A DNA stretch of 64,000 nt, from assembly GCF_016906535.1 (NCBI RefSeq), contig NC_057378.1:434001-498000 (forward strand), read 5' to 3'. Made by a program: the position numbers and the translations under genes. The notes under the pieces are model-generated. The model made no database searches. It was not told where the DNA came from and saw only the letters and a program-made list of their open reading frames with translations. Positions 12,647-24,607 of this stretch are shown piece after piece; positions within the stretch are counted from its first letter, which is position 1, and the number at the start of each line of letters is the position of its first letter. Source of the stretch: Rhizoctonia solani (Eukaryota > Basidiomycota > Agaricomycetes > Cantharellales > Ceratobasidiaceae).

Positions 12647-14177
12647 TAGCATGTGTTTGAAGCAGTACATGCAGAAGTTTGTAGAGTGTACTGGAAGCCT
12701 GTGATTGACTCAAGTGGGTAAATCAGTCAATATATGCGCAGTATGCGTGAGTTCCCTGCAGAACACCCAGAGCTTCCGAGACCATGTCACGTTCAACAAG
12801 TGCGTAACACATCTTGCATATGATACGCCCCGACTGGCTATGGGGATGGGGATGGAAACATTGTTTGGCGAATATTTCGAAGTTTGGCGGGTGGTATACT
12901 CGTGGTAAGCTGTGGAGAAGAATAAGTGAAGCTATGGCAGGAAAACCTCACCGGTGGGTGGGAAACTGGGAGCGAAACAATTAACTAAAGGATGTAGATG
13001 GATGGAAATAGTTAGAACCTCTTCGTTGGCGCTTACGGTAATGTTACGTTACAGAGATCTGGACTCTCAAATCGGTGGGATATTTTACTTCAAATCATGC
13101 ACCAAACAAATACACTCATCGCCATGTATCTTAAATGGAATCCATCATGAAATTAGCTCATACCCAACTTTGGCTACACGGATTGCGAAACATTAATGGT
13201 ATACCTTGGCTTGACGGAATTTCCGAATAAGAGCAGTCAGTGCAAAGGTAGGTCCAATTAGACCTAAGCACTCTTACGATGCACTCGTACCCCTGGCCCT
13301 CAGCCTTATTCAAACATTTCTTCTTCAATAGAACATTTTTATTGTGCTTGGCTCCAAAATTGGTCAACATGTTGTATTCATTGGGAGTTCGGCCCTTTTT
13401 CATGTGATAATCTCAGTCTCGGCCCGAGAGTGCCTGTAATGACTTACGTACTCTTTATATCTTCCGTTGGTACCACAATACAAAACCCTTCCAGGTGGCG
13501 ATGTCAATGATTTCAGTTGATTTCATGGTGCACTTGAATCGATTTGACCAGGTGAATGATTGTGTTCTCGTTTTAACAGAGTTGTTAATTCCTTGGACGC
13601 CATCTTGTAGACCATGAGGCGTCACGGTCGTTATACTCCAAACTCTCATATACATTTATTGGACTCGAACTGTAGGGAGACAGTTCAATGGGACTGTGAG
13701 TGGCATGGACTGTGGCTGATCAAAAGAGGCAAAGCCCGCTTGAATATATATTTATATCAAATTTACGTCCAAAAGATGAATTGTTCTGCTATACAGCACT
13801 TTCCACCCACCACTTTTGGGATCGTATACAAGCGCCCGGTCGATATATGAGCGCCCACAGCCTGCTCAGCCCCAAATATGGACGACAGGGAAGCTATTCT
13901 TCCTACTGCGGCGACACTGTCCTAAAGGAGGGGTTTGTATGTGGTATTCTAAAAATCATTACGTGCACAAGGCACTTTACACAAAGCTTCTCGGGAGTTA
14001 CCACTGGGTTACCCAGGCCTAGAATGTCCAGCATAGTGGACACTCACAGGTGGCGTGCCATATATAAACTTGTCTGATATTGTTCTGTTCTGTTCTGTCC
14101 TCCCCCAGCGTTAGCACGTTCGAGCGCTGGAGACCTAAGCTACTAGCTATCCCTTTACTAGGTTGGTTGAAAGCGAA
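12647..14177. other. Intergenic apart from the SEC13 relic
   Basis: Besides the relic, I see only short overlapping ORFs (for example 13158-13403 on minus and 13700-14077 on plus) without recognisable domains. GTTCT is repeated three times near 14080. Confidence 0.45.
12863..13008 (+). pseudogene. Decayed fragment of the SEC13 3' end
   Basis: About 145 bases align by eye with the last part of the SEC13 coding region and its 3' flank (roughly 6750-6930). Shared blocks include TGGCGGG, AGCTG-GGAGA, GGTGG-TGGGA and GTAGATGG, in the same order and spacing but with many substitutions and small indels. No open frame remains. It lies about 220 bases downstream of the NLR stop, so the NLR is bracketed by a full SEC13 and this relic, as expected after an old local duplication. 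Identity is low and was judged without an alignment program. Confidence 0.6.
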
Positions 14178-16652
14178 ATGAGTAAACCAATGGCGTCTTT
14201 GCCTGAGACTACACCCGTCAACCCACAGCTTCGGGTAAGTGGCTTCTGTGCTCCATAGTAGAGTGTTCTTGCTGAAAGGATCATAATCAAGCATGAGGTA
14301 GTCTTTAACGATCTACTTCGTGCCATAGAGGAATCCGAGTCGTCAGAGCTCAACCCTCTTCTCCGTGCTTTGCGTCAAGAGATACCCGAGGAAGAAAGCG
14401 AGTTCCATGCTTGGTTTTCCAGCATGTTCAAGTCGATACTTCAACGCATAGACTTTGAGAAGATTTTCGATGACGACGTGCCGAACTCAGTCAAAGACTT
14501 TCTCAGGGAATACGCACGCGCCCCATACGAGGGCGCCCCATCTGACAAGGAACCAATGCTCAACTAGTCCCTCATTCTGTCGAGCCTCAAAGCGTCAGCT
14601 CTGCTCTTCTAAATTTGGGACGACGGTTTTTGCAATTAGCTACTTGCAACTCGGTTCAGCGCAAACCTCGTGGCTCTCCGCTATCCCTCCCCCGTCACCA
14701 CACTTCCACCATCTAGCCACTTTCCTATGCCGAAACATTGAGCCTTTCCCAGAAATACTTGAAGCAGATGGGAAGCCAATGGATCGGGTCCGACCAGGGA
14801 CTAAATTCGAGAACTGGGGACAAACAGTCGAGAATTCCCCGGCTTATACGTTTGTTGCACGTACCGAGGTTGGAATATGCAATTGGTCAAGTGGGCAGCG
14901 GGAGCTAAGAAGAAGGTTAGAGTAGCGGGCTATCGTCATACGGTCAAAATGTACTAACATAATGATTATGATAGGGACTTCTATTCGGCCGATAATGAAG
15001 TCCTAGTTATGTTACTTCCCATCAAAGTGCTCGCCGATCTACCTTCGTATAGCCCACCTATGGAAGAAATCCAAACATTCTGATCTGGTTGGAATTGAAG
15101 TCTCTGCTACAGAGTCCAAACAAGCGTTATGCACTATCAAAGCTGGTACGACCAACGAAATGTTTCGCGAATGGTGTCTTCAGAACCGTCGTTGGTGCTT
15201 GCCGTTCAACGTGATCATGGTCGAGATTACGTTTGGTGGATCCAACGGACCCATATGTCATGGTGCTGGGCTTAGTACCACTACGCTCTCCGATCTCGTC
15301 GCGGAGTTTCACTATATCGATCCTCACGGAAATAAGAAGTCAATCTCTGATCCCGACCAACTCAGGGCCGCCAGTGGTTGCTTTGGGCTACTAGGCATAT
15401 GTACTGCAATCACCCTTCGGCTTGACGCGATGTCAATGGCGGTGATGAACCCGGTGAAGGTGCCTTTAGTCTTGGCAATTCCACCGCCTATTGGTTACAA
15501 AATTCCGGATGTAATCGATATGAGCGGGGTCACACCTGAGGATCTGGAAAAGGCTCGTCAGGAATTTGTCAGGAGATGCGAAGAGGACTATTATCTCGAA
15601 TGGTTTTGGTATCCCCTTACCAAGGATGTCTGGGTCAATACTTGGAAGAGTGCGCGCATATATTTCGAAATTTTATTTGAACTGCTAATAAAGATGTTGC
15701 TTTAGAGGTGGACGATGCGGCTGCTATTGAGTCTTTAGAGCCTATCCAAGTCCATTCGACGCGTTGATTCAATGGGTACGTAGTGTTCATAAACCTTAAT
15801 TGTGGAGTTTAATACTTTTCACAGGGACAAGGCTGGCTTACTGAGCAAATTGTCAACACGGACATATTTAGATCGCTCAGCGGACGCGTTCAGGCTCTAC
15901 TAATGGGCCAGGTTACACTTGGGGCGATGCCGCATATACCCGATCCAAAGAAGGCTATCCGCACCCTTACAAGTGAGGCATTGCATTTTAGACGAGGAAT
16001 TCGTGAGTCGTATAACCTTCCTGTTCGTTGGGCTTCCTAAAATGGGCATTTTCAGAGAACATGCGTTGTCTTGACTCAGAATGGGAAATCCCGATCCCAG
16101 AGGCACCAAATAATCCAGGAAAGCGAGACCACAGCTCCGTTCAGCGTGCCTGGTGAATCTTTCGTTTTATTTATCGTACTTCGATGCATTTACCAAGTTT
16201 ACGTTAGGTGGGATGCGATCAGCGTCGTCTATTCGCGGGACGATGGTCCAATGCGCCTGGCTCTCGAAATGCGGCTTACAGGCGGCTCTAACATGATTCT
16301 CGCCCCGCAGAGAGGGAACAATTTTGGGACAACTTCAATTGAAGTTCTAACGATACCTAACACTCCGAGAGACCAGTGGCAATCATTTTTGCAGCAGGTA
16401 GCGGACGCGTGGACAGGATACACAGACTCCAACGGCACACATCTGAACTCTCGGCCGCATTGGGCCAAGGAGTGGGCGGGATTGACCGTACGTGGCCAAT
16501 CTATTGAACAATATCTAAAGGAAGTGGCATACAAGGATGCAATACCTGAGTTTCGAGCTATGCTTGAGAAGATCGCAACTGCACAAGGAACAACAGTCGT
16601 GGAGATGCGAGATAGGTTCGGGAACCCGTTGTTAGAAAGACTAATATTTTAA
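14178..16652 (+). CDS. FAD-linked oxidoreductase (PCMH-type FAD domain), many frame breaks
   Basis: The N-terminal exons encode an acidic helical region (EESEFHAWFSSMFK, KIFDDDVPNSVKDFLREY). Next comes KFENWGQTVENSP, typical of vanillyl-alcohol-oxidase-superfamily flavoproteins, then the FAD-binding block ITFGGSNGPICHGAG plus TTLSDLV around 15230-15300, and a C-terminal substrate domain ending GNPLLERLIF at 16652. Such enzymes oxidise alcohol, sugar-lactone or phenolic groups using O2; the substrate here is unknown. Introns in the 3' half splice cleanly (about 15657-15701, 15778-15825, 16002-16053, 16151-16207). The 5' half is badly interrupted: an in-frame TAG at 14565, then frame changes near 14608, 14699, 14882, 14941, 15070 and 15742, each consistent with one lost base. 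No signal peptide is evident. Confidence 0.75.
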
Positions 16653-17304
16653 AGTTTTATTTGTGAGTATATCATGTGAGCTTGAATTGGCATTCTTTGT
16701 GTGTGAGAGCAATCAATATTCGTAGCCTAAAAAGTGCCCTTTTGACGCAGTGAGGTGTTTGGACATATTCTACCAGGCTCGACGACATGCATTCCTCCCT
16801 CTATATAAAAAGCGCCCCCGATGCTCTGACCGTGAATATAAGCCTGCCAAAATTATACCATAATTCTCAAATGAATGAGATGTGAATAGTTTAAAGGGAT
16901 AAAAAGCAAGCCCGAGCTCAGACTACCCATGATTTAAGCTGGTGCTGTGTTCTTCGTGTAGGATGTTGCACGAAATGCTAACTTTCTCCACCAAAATACC
17001 AAGCCAATAGGCTTCGCATCGAGCTTGAGGAGGGAAGTATTTATACCGATATCCCAAATTGGCGGTGGTATGCACTCGCGCACGATGGAGCATTGCAGGG
17101 ATAAGACAGATCATCTCCATGCATATGCGAGATGCTTTTTGGAGTTCGCCGAATAATTTTTTCCATTAAAAATGCACGCATACACGTAACGGGCGAAGCC
17201 GGACTGAGAATGAATTGTTTGAATTTCAATTATACCTGTTTAACTTTACATGGATACCTTTATTCCCTTTGTACCAAGTTCTTGCCTTTCCCCGTCCCGT
17301 CATA
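16653..17304. other. Intergenic between convergent genes
   Basis: 3' flanks of the FAD oxidase (+) and the aldo-keto reductase (-). Only short chance ORFs are visible. Confidence 0.5.
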
Positions 17305-18517
17305 CTACGCTGCGTTTACTGGATTCCAAGATATAGCTCCCTGAGAACCCTCATCTAATGCATCTAGAATGCCCATATCTTCGCTTCCCAGTTCGAATCC
17401 AATACCTCTGCATTTTCTACGATTCTCTCTTCATGCGTCGACTTCGGTAATGGTACATAACTATCCTCAATATGAGTATTGATGCCCCGCGAAGTAGTAG
17501 TGTCTCACCCTTTTTGCAACGACCACCTGATGAGAATTTGCGCTTCCGACCGGCCGTGCTGTTATAACCGTTACTCTGATTCCATGCTTTCCTCCACTCT
17601 TCCTCCACTCGGTGGCTTACCTTCTTAGATAGTTCTACCAATGCAGGATGTCCCCATTTCTCACCACGTACAATTGGGCAGTAAGCTTGGACAACGATAT
17701 CATTTTTCTCGCAATATTCCACAATTTTCTGCTGGCACCATGGATGAAGCTTAGGAGAATGGATAAGCACCCAGTAGAGTGGCACACATGTTCACTCTAC
17801 GGACCTCAATCTGATTGACCGTCGGCGCCTCTAAGCCTGCTTGCTTGATTTCTTCGAGATGTTTGACTCCACTGGGGATTTTCAAATCAAAAAGTGCAAG
17901 CCTTGAAGTGCATAGCACACTTACTAGTTGCTTACGCCTATGCTCTTAATTTTTCCTTTATCTCTACATTCCAGGAGCGCTTTGTATGTCTCCATTCGCT
18001 TTACAGGTCCAGAAAGTGGGTCGTGGATGAGAAAGAGGTCAATATACTCTACCAAACAATTAGTATTACAACGTTTACCAGGGACCTGCCTTACCGAATC
18101 CAAATTTCGATAGCGATTCATCAACTCCAGCCAAAGTCTTTTCGTAGCCATGGGACCTCGAGGCACACTTGGTAGCTATTCGGATCCCAGCCAGTTTTTC
18201 AGCCAATCATGCGCACGAGAGACGGATCTGGTTAATACTTACTGATAAAAATCTCCTCTCTCTTGAGTCCACTTTCTTTGACCGCCTGTCCCACGGCATT
18301 CTCATTTCGGTACATTTGGGCGGAATCGATGTGTCTAATACATTGTGCATAGTGAGCGGCAATACGGAGAGCATTATAGTAGCCACACACCGATAGCCAT
18401 GCTGAAAGCCAAGAGACATGACGTTCTAGCATCGTAGTTTTGATATACACCCAAGCCAACCACCGGCATCAAAGTTCCCGAATGCAGTCGCACAGTTGAG
18501 GTTAGAGATAAGATCAT
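17305..18517 (-). CDS. Aldo-keto reductase, two frame breaks
   Basis: Eight exons (18517-18391, 18334-18243, 18175-18095, 18048-17925, 17871-17805, 17749-17621, 17558-17509, 17460-17305) encode about 300 residues of an NADPH-dependent (alpha/beta)8-barrel reductase. Diagnostic pieces in order are GTLMPVVGLGVYQNYDA, HIDSAQMYRNENAVGQA (the catalytic Tyr of the AKR tetrad), DLFLIHDPL, KIKSIGVSNYGVKHLEE, VNQIELHPWCQQ, QILIRWSLQKGYVPLPKS and ERIVENAEV. These place it in the AKR3/AKR5-like group, which reduces aldehydes, ketones or keto-esters. One-base frame breaks occur near 18404 (AF to QHGYR) and 17393 (VLD to ELGSEDMG). Intron phases agree once one base is added at each point. It sits tail to tail with the FAD oxidase. 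Confidence 0.87.
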
Positions 18518-18824
18518 CAGGACAGCAAGATAAACGTCTACTATTGTTTCTCTCTGTTGAGTTTGTATGACACTAGCGGAGGCTTGGGGAAGGATAGTCC
18601 GCCAAGACCGGATGGCTCTGGCAAGAGATTGCGGGGTGGGCCCCGGATCACGTGATGGTGACGACACTCCCGAAACAGCTCGTCAGAAAGAGCCAAGACC
18701 CCGGGGCCGTAGACCCTAGCTGGCCAGCTTGTGTCGAATTCAAGCACCCTCTTTTATGATATATTACACCCATCTTTTCTCTGCCTATCGACTTTAACAT
18801 GACTACTTGACAAACATACACAAC

Positions 18825-19377
18825 ATGGAAATTCACCAAAAGATTGTCCGTTTTGTCCTTTTCAGTGCCGGTATATGCGGAACGGCTGAAGATGAGACAA
18901 GAACCCCGTCGCTTCGTATCTGCTACGACTCCATAACCCTACTTGGCCGAGAGACTTGGTCCACTAACCTTCTTGTTAAAGTACAACGGTAAGCCGTGTC
19001 TTATGGAGTTACCAGTTGTGTTATTTCAGTGCAGGTCGTGCAACTTGGGCGATTACGTGACTTCGAACACTATTTTTTTGGTTCCGATTCAACAACACCT
19101 TTGATTCGCCGTGTTATCTTCGTACAAGCACTTGGCTTTGGTTGATATGATTTATGCTACGGTGAACTGGACGGCATTCAGGGACTCGGGATCAACTAAA
19201 ACGGTGATTCAGCCCATTGTTACATTATACCAAGAGATATTATGGTACAGTTGGAATGAGGCGACGGTGTTTCGCCGTCTATTTGGAGATCCCCGCACTT
19301 CGAGTGGCGCAAGCCACGCATGCCAAGTAAATTCTAGACAGCGCTCAGTCATATGTACATACTTGTATGGGGTTTAA
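18825..19377 (+). CDS. Unrecognised small gene, probably two exons
   Basis: An ATG in a good context (ACAACATGG) opens 55 codons that end at a consensus donor (GTAAGC at about 18989). Acceptor TGCAG near 19035 leads into a further open stretch (VVQLGRLRDFEHYFFG..). After one frame change near 19140 this could continue to 19377 with LYQEILWYSW. I recognise no domain. The steady coding-like composition across a consensus intron is the only support, and the extent is uncertain. Confidence 0.33.
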
Positions 19378-19542
19378 AAGAGAGCGACGGATTTGGTTAA
19401 CTCGCTATCTCTCTACACCCTACACCAGCATTGATCGACCTTTGATTGTCCCTGTATATCAAAATTACACTCATTGAGGCCACAGCGCGTATCTGCATAC
19501 AGTTAACACTTGGTTTATTACGATGAAGAGCCAACATCCACA

Positions 19543-21405
19543 ATGGTCTCCCCTTATGATGGACCTCAGTACAGTACCATTAGACGGCGTATACATGGGT
19601 GGTCCTGGCAGTCGGTTAGTGATATTCGCAAGTATAGCTGTGATATGCTAACCTCGTTTCTCAGTTCCCGATCGGGATGGGTACAGGCGCCGTCTATGTC
19701 CTTTTATCTGCTCTTAACCCTCATCCAACCTGGGTCACATATATTGAAATCACATTCTACATTCTCAACATGTGTCTTTTCTCTTTGAACATTCTGATGC
19801 TGAGTCTTCAGTTCATACGTGAGTTGTTTCAGCGCGTCTTACGAAATACCGCTACAATCTAGGTCGCAGTTTTCGTCGTCAGTTTCTCCGGCTGTCATCA
19901 GATCCGGTCAAAGGTGTTTTTGTTCCCCTTTCTGTTCTTTCGTTTGCCACTATTTTTATTGGCACAATCAATTACGCGGTACCCGTGGGAATCATAAACG
20001 CTGATGGTGTTTATGTCATGTTCTGGTATGTGCCCATCCATATGTCTTGGACTTTTGGCTCGGATTGATGGTCTGTAAAAGGGTATATGTGGTGCTAGCA
20101 GTCATTGTCTCGTTCCCGATGCTGATGGTGTGGTTCAATCAACCGCATGATGTTACAACCTTCACTCCAGCTTGGGCATTCCTGGTGTGTTATACTTCCC
20201 CTGTTCTTGGTTTCAACAAGGACTTAAGTGCAAACATAGATTTTCCCATTGATGCTCACTGGCATCATCGCTCTCAACGCTCTAAGAGTGATACAGACGT
20301 CTGATCCTCGCGCACTTGGAATTCTACTTATAGGATACATTTCCAAGGTATCGTAAACCCCTTTTGTCATGTGCTGTCGCTGGATTGCTCATTGGCGACA
20401 ACAATTTAGGTGTTGGGCTTTTCATGACCTTCTTTTATCTGGCCATCTATGTCCTACGTATTATGACGACTGGTTTTATGAGTGGTCACCAAGCCAATGG
20501 GTGCATTTGTTGCGTCTGGTCCACCTGGATTCACCGCACTAGCACTCATTAATCTGGGACGCTCGGCAAAGGAAATGTGGGTAACTCAAAGTAGCTAAAC
20601 CTTGAACACTTTAATCATCCAGCTCTCAGTCTTCCTCGGTATAATCTTGTATCGCCAATGGCAGGAGAAATCTTCTACGCTGCCAGTGTTATGAGTGCAT
20701 TGCTTCTTTTTGGGCTAGCTGTGAGCATCTGCCGATCTTGCGGAGAACTAAACTGTAGCTGATGCATCTCTATAGGTCTTCTTTTTTGCATTTGGTGCTT
20801 CCTTATTGGTTCAAGCTTCACAAGTCCCTGCATGAGATTCTTGGCTGTAAGTTTTGAATTCGTGTTTTTCTACAACCTTTCCTTGACCTTACGTACACGC
20901 ATATAGGCTGGGCACTGACTTTTCCTAATGTTGGTTGGATCAATACACTCATGGTATTGGGCAAGATATTTGGTATCTCGGAGCATCTGGATTGGGAGAA
21001 TAAACTGTAGCTGATGCATCTCTATCAGGTCTTCTTTTTTGCATTTGGTGCTCTTCCTTATTGGTTCAAGCTTCACAAGTCCCTGCATGAGATTCTTGGC
21101 TGTAAGTTTTGAATTCGTGTTTTTCTACAACCTTTCCTTGACCTTACGTACACGCATATAGGCTGGGCACTGACTTTCCTAATGTTGGTTGGATCAATAC
21201 ACTCATGGTATTGGGCAAGATATTTGGTATCTCGGGCTTCGATGAGTGGCACCTGGTGATGACTGTCCTCGTATGCGCCACTTGGATCGTGCTATTCTCG
21301 TTCACGGTGGTTGCATTCTGGAAGGGCGAAATTTTCATGTCGAGAAACGAGGATATTCACGCAGATATCTCCTTCACCAAGCCAAAGAATGAGGAGATGG
21401 CCTGA
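19543..21405 (+). CDS. SLAC1/TDT-family transporter (malate- or sulfite-exporter-like)
   Basis: Exons begin 19543-19614, 19665-19818, 19863-20025, 20082-20184 and 20240-20347. Hydrophobic helices follow one another: FPIGMGTGAVYVLL, ITFYILNMCLFSLNIL, VPLSVLSFATIFIGTINYAV, VVLAVIVSFPMLMVW, PLMLTGIIALNALRVIQ and GVGLFMTFFYLAIYVLR. The conserved GTGAV near the N-terminus and the approximately ten-helix layout fit the tellurite-resistance/dicarboxylate (SLAC1) family, which in fungi includes Mae1 malate permease and Ssu1 sulfite pump. I cannot tell which anion is carried. Near 20342 (YIS/YIFQG) one base seems lost, and near 20500 (GHQANG/AFVASGPPG) the frame changes again. Codons for the FFFAFG..LPYWFKLHKSL block occur twice because of a local duplication. 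The protein ends FTKPKNEEMA. Confidence 0.8.
20723..21235 (+). repeat. Abutting tandem duplication of about 255 bp inside the transporter gene
   Basis: Segment 20723-20980 is repeated directly as 20981-21235, each running from GAGCATCTG to GGTATCTCG. Most of the unit is identical, introns included, but the copies differ by small indels. Copy 1 reads GGTGCTTCC where copy 2 has GGTGCTCTTCC. Copy 1 has TGACTTTTCC where copy 2 has TGACTTTCC. The first 40 bases of copy 2 have several further gaps. Each copy keeps the reading frame where the other loses it. Confidence 0.9.
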
Positions 21406-22197
21406 CACAAGAACAACAAATTCAAGTCTCTAATTTCTTACTGAAGATTGGAAATAATATAGATGGCATAAACCCCTATGATTGTCGTCAGCCACTGGCA
21501 ACGTGTATTGATAGCCTTCTTGTATGTTTCGAATTTTAGAATGAGTGTTATTTATCTGGCAGATATTCTTCATTGATTACCTGTCATATATGGAGACTTT
21601 CTGCTTCGTTTTTACTTCTGTGCACATAGAACGATAGATCTAAATGTATCATAGTTTTGAATATGAGTAAATTCTAGTCATCCTCCAACCTATCCCTCAT
21701 TGGTTTACCTTCTTAGTCAACAGTCACGGTAGACTAAAATACTGTCTATTCCTTCATACGCACCCACCGCTATAAGCACAACTCATAGAACAGGGTCTGA
21801 TTGCCGAAGAAAGTGCTTTGTGATTTCCATCTTTGCATATACGTATACATGACATCCATTGATCGCATTTACAAGCTACTAGCTTAGTATACAGTGACCA
21901 GTCCATCACAGGTGCGCTTAAGCCCGCCACTTATCTCGAATATGTATTTTTGACCGGCCTCGAACTTTGGGCTGTCTGAGCGAGATCTGATATTGAGCCA
22001 GTTTTTTGGCATGAGCTTCACGTAATCCGAACGAGTCAATCTCGCCTTAGGGTTGAGTTTCGTCCCCTCCTCCAAAAAAAAGCATAAAATCAATTTAGAT
22101 GAAGTATGATTGTTGGTGGGCGTGCGTATATTGTATATCACATCCACGAACCAGAAAGCAAGTGATACTGTACGCCATATGAACTAATGATATCCTC
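21406..22197. other. Intergenic with one possible exon remnant on the minus strand
   Basis: Mostly the 3' flanks of the convergent transporter and GH6 genes. See the separate entry at 21884-22070. Confidence 0.4.
21884..22070 (-). CDS. Possible orphan exon or gene fragment, unrecognised
   Basis: On the minus strand, downstream of an AG acceptor at about 22071, about 60 codons stay open with a protein-like composition (LTRSDYVKLMPKNWLNIRS, FEAGQKYIFEISGG, TCDGLVTVY) and end at a stop at 21884. Only about 130 bases separate it from the GH6 stop, leaving little room for an own promoter and 5' exon. It may be a remnant. No domain is recognised. Confidence 0.28.
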
Positions 22198-23789
22198 TTA
22201 GAACGCCGGGTTAGCCTGTTCGATCAACAATTCGAATATGGCCTATATAGGTGACTTATTAGGGCGAATTTCAATGGCTCTACTTATGAAAGACTTACCG
22301 AATGCCAGTTGCCTGCTTCGGGACTTGGGATGTACGAGGTAGCAGATGTGCATGTGGTATCATAACGAGGGGATGCAGGATCTGAGGTTCCGTCTGATTC
22401 TCCACCCGGCTTGACCCAGACAATCGCGTCGATAAGTGAGCTTGGGGTTGTAGCCGAGGGGCGAGGTCCGAAACCAGCGTACTTTTTCAAGGCTTAGCCT
22501 TGGGTAAAAGAACAAAAGCGTGTGGAAATAGTATCCATACCTTGAAGTTGCACCAGTCGCCACCGTCTCGGGCCGCCTCCTGGTTTCCAGATCGACCTTG
22601 GTCCTGAAATTTCGAGGTGTTCGTGAGTGCGCGGTCACATAGTTAAGATTCGGCAAGCAGACGTACAACGAGGAAGTGCGCTGGGTATCCAGCTGCCGTC
22701 AACAAGGGTGCCAAGTCGTTGATGTACTTGAGTTCGTCGCGCCCTTGTTGTTCTTGGTTACCCAATCCATTATAGTTGCTGACATTTGTCACAAGTCCAC
22801 GAACAGTTGACTTCGGGTTGCGGGCCTTGGCGTTATTGAGAATCTCGGCGAGAACGGAGGCGGTAGGAGCAAGGTTCTGTATTATCATCAGAATCCGCAT
22901 GCAATGTACAAGGAATCAACTTACGTCTGGCCATCCGAGCCAACCAGCGTGGGCGCCATCGAGGTAAAGGCTGACGTTGGGAGTTGCAATAACGATATCG
23001 CCAATCCAAGGAGGCGTTTGTGTGCTGGTGCTGCATTCCCGCACTTGGGAACCGAAAGATTCGTCACCACTGTAAAATCATTAGTTTTGATATTTGATAT
23101 GTGCCCTGCGAAGATCGCAACTCACAGTTACCAATGGAGTCAGGCTCCAGGGACACGGCAACCGAGACTTCGGGGTAGCGCTGCAACTGGCTCGCTACTG
23201 CCTTGATGTAGGCCTCGTAACGTGCCTCACCTTGAAAGAAGTAAGTTGGGCTCATTGAACGACCTATCACAACTCACCAGCGTTGTCAAGATGGAATTCC
23301 CCATCAGAGGCTTTGGCGGAGCAGTCGCGGTCTGGCAAATTGTACACTACAAGCTGAACAACTATGTCCGATTTTGTGAGAATAGTCCGAGATTTCTATG
23401 TGCCCTATACGTACTCTGTTTCTTTCCCGTTGACTTCTGGATCGCCGCTGCATCTTTGAGGTATCCAGAAATGGTGCTGACAGCCGCAGTATCCGAGATC
23501 CAGATGAAAACTGGGACTTCTGCAACTTTGGCCGCCTTGGCAGCGAGCTCGGTCTTTCCATCTGCATTGAGACGGGTGATCTCAGCTTCAACCGATGCCC
23601 GGAAATGAGGGCTCTTGTAGCTACGACGACATGATTTAGTGAGAGATACAGTTTGCAATATAAGATGCTCACTTACAAAGTCTTTCCAGCGAATGGGTTC
23701 ACATCAGTCTGGCGCGGTGCAAGAGGAGTGGAGGAAACGCCAGCAATGAACGTAGCAGCGGTGGCAGCGACAATCGATGAGACCTTCAT
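22198..23789 (-). CDS. GH6 cellobiohydrolase/endoglucanase, catalytic domain only, one frame break
   Basis: Nine exons (23789-23677, 23620-23415, 23361-23278, 23230-23126, 23069-22925, 22876-22667, 22603-22541, 22481-22299, 22242-22198) predict 384 residues. A signal peptide (MKVSSIVAATAATFIAGVSS) is followed directly by the GH6 barrel. GH6 markers are VPVFIWISDTAAV, VVYNLPDRDCSAKAS, VSLEPDSIGN, SLYLDGAHAGWLGW, GLVTNVSNYNGLGN, GRSGNQEAARDGGDWCN and AIVWVKPGGESDGT. GH6 enzymes cleave cellulose by inversion from the non-reducing end. There is no CBM1 or linker. One base is missing near 22977 (LQLPN/VSLYLDG). A second GH6 gene at 48.2 kb shares every intron position and reads through this site intact. 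Secreted; likely cellulose-responsive, though no motif was checked. Confidence 0.92.
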
Positions 23790-24607
23790 TATTGGCAAGT
23801 TGGCAAGAGCGCGGTGACCACCACGATGGCGTTCGACATGATTTTATATCTTCCTATAGCCTGAATCGAGCCTTGGCACTAAAAATCCGGGACGATATCG
23901 GAAGAGGTTCGCACCAGTCATGTGTGCTGAGAGACGAGATGCCGAGAATTCGGAATCATTGAGAAATTAAAGTGACCCTTTGGTGAGTAGTTTTATGCAT
24001 TCCGGCATATTGTTCCTGCCTTCTTGGGCGACGGTAGTCCAGATTGATTACTCAATATCTGTTTTGTCGGCAGATGTTCGGAATGGTTATCATTCAAACC
24101 TAGGTACTTGAGCCACAAAAGATCATCCTGGCCAATGCTCCGGTCTCGGCGTTCTCTAGGCACAGTTCCAATGGTAAGTCCAACAGTGAGATTCTCCGAT
24201 AGTTATGAAGTGTGATGGTACAGGGATGACGCCACAAAGACAGCTAAATGTTCATCCACGGTGGCTGTGTAGTCCTCTCTCCTATGGTTGCAAATACCAG
24301 GACACATCGGGGAAGACTTATCTGGAACAAATGTCTATAGATACTTCGTAGGCAACCATTCTCGTTGCGGAATGTGGATTTTAGCTGAACTGGAAAATGG
24401 CTCCCGCCTTACCCACCCTCCTTGCACATGACGCAGTAGGTCTATCTCAACAGCTATAGTTATATTCGGCAAGAAGATTACACCACAACTTAATTTGTTC
24501 GACGAGGTCGCGGGTTGGATTCAGAGAACTTCTGGTTAATATCGGTAGTAAAAATGCCAAATGAAGTAGCTGAGCTTGTTCTATTACCCGCTTGCTCTGA
24601 CAATTCC
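23790..24607. other. Intergenic, GH6 promoter and P450 3' flank
   Basis: Contains the TATA element above. A plus-strand ORF that begins at 24515 runs antisense to the P450 C-terminal exons and is not believed. Confidence 0.5.
23841..23850 (-). promoter_or_regulatory. Putative TATA box of the first GH6 gene
   Basis: GATATAAAAT on the minus strand lies about 55 bases upstream of the start codon at 23789. Confidence 0.5.
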
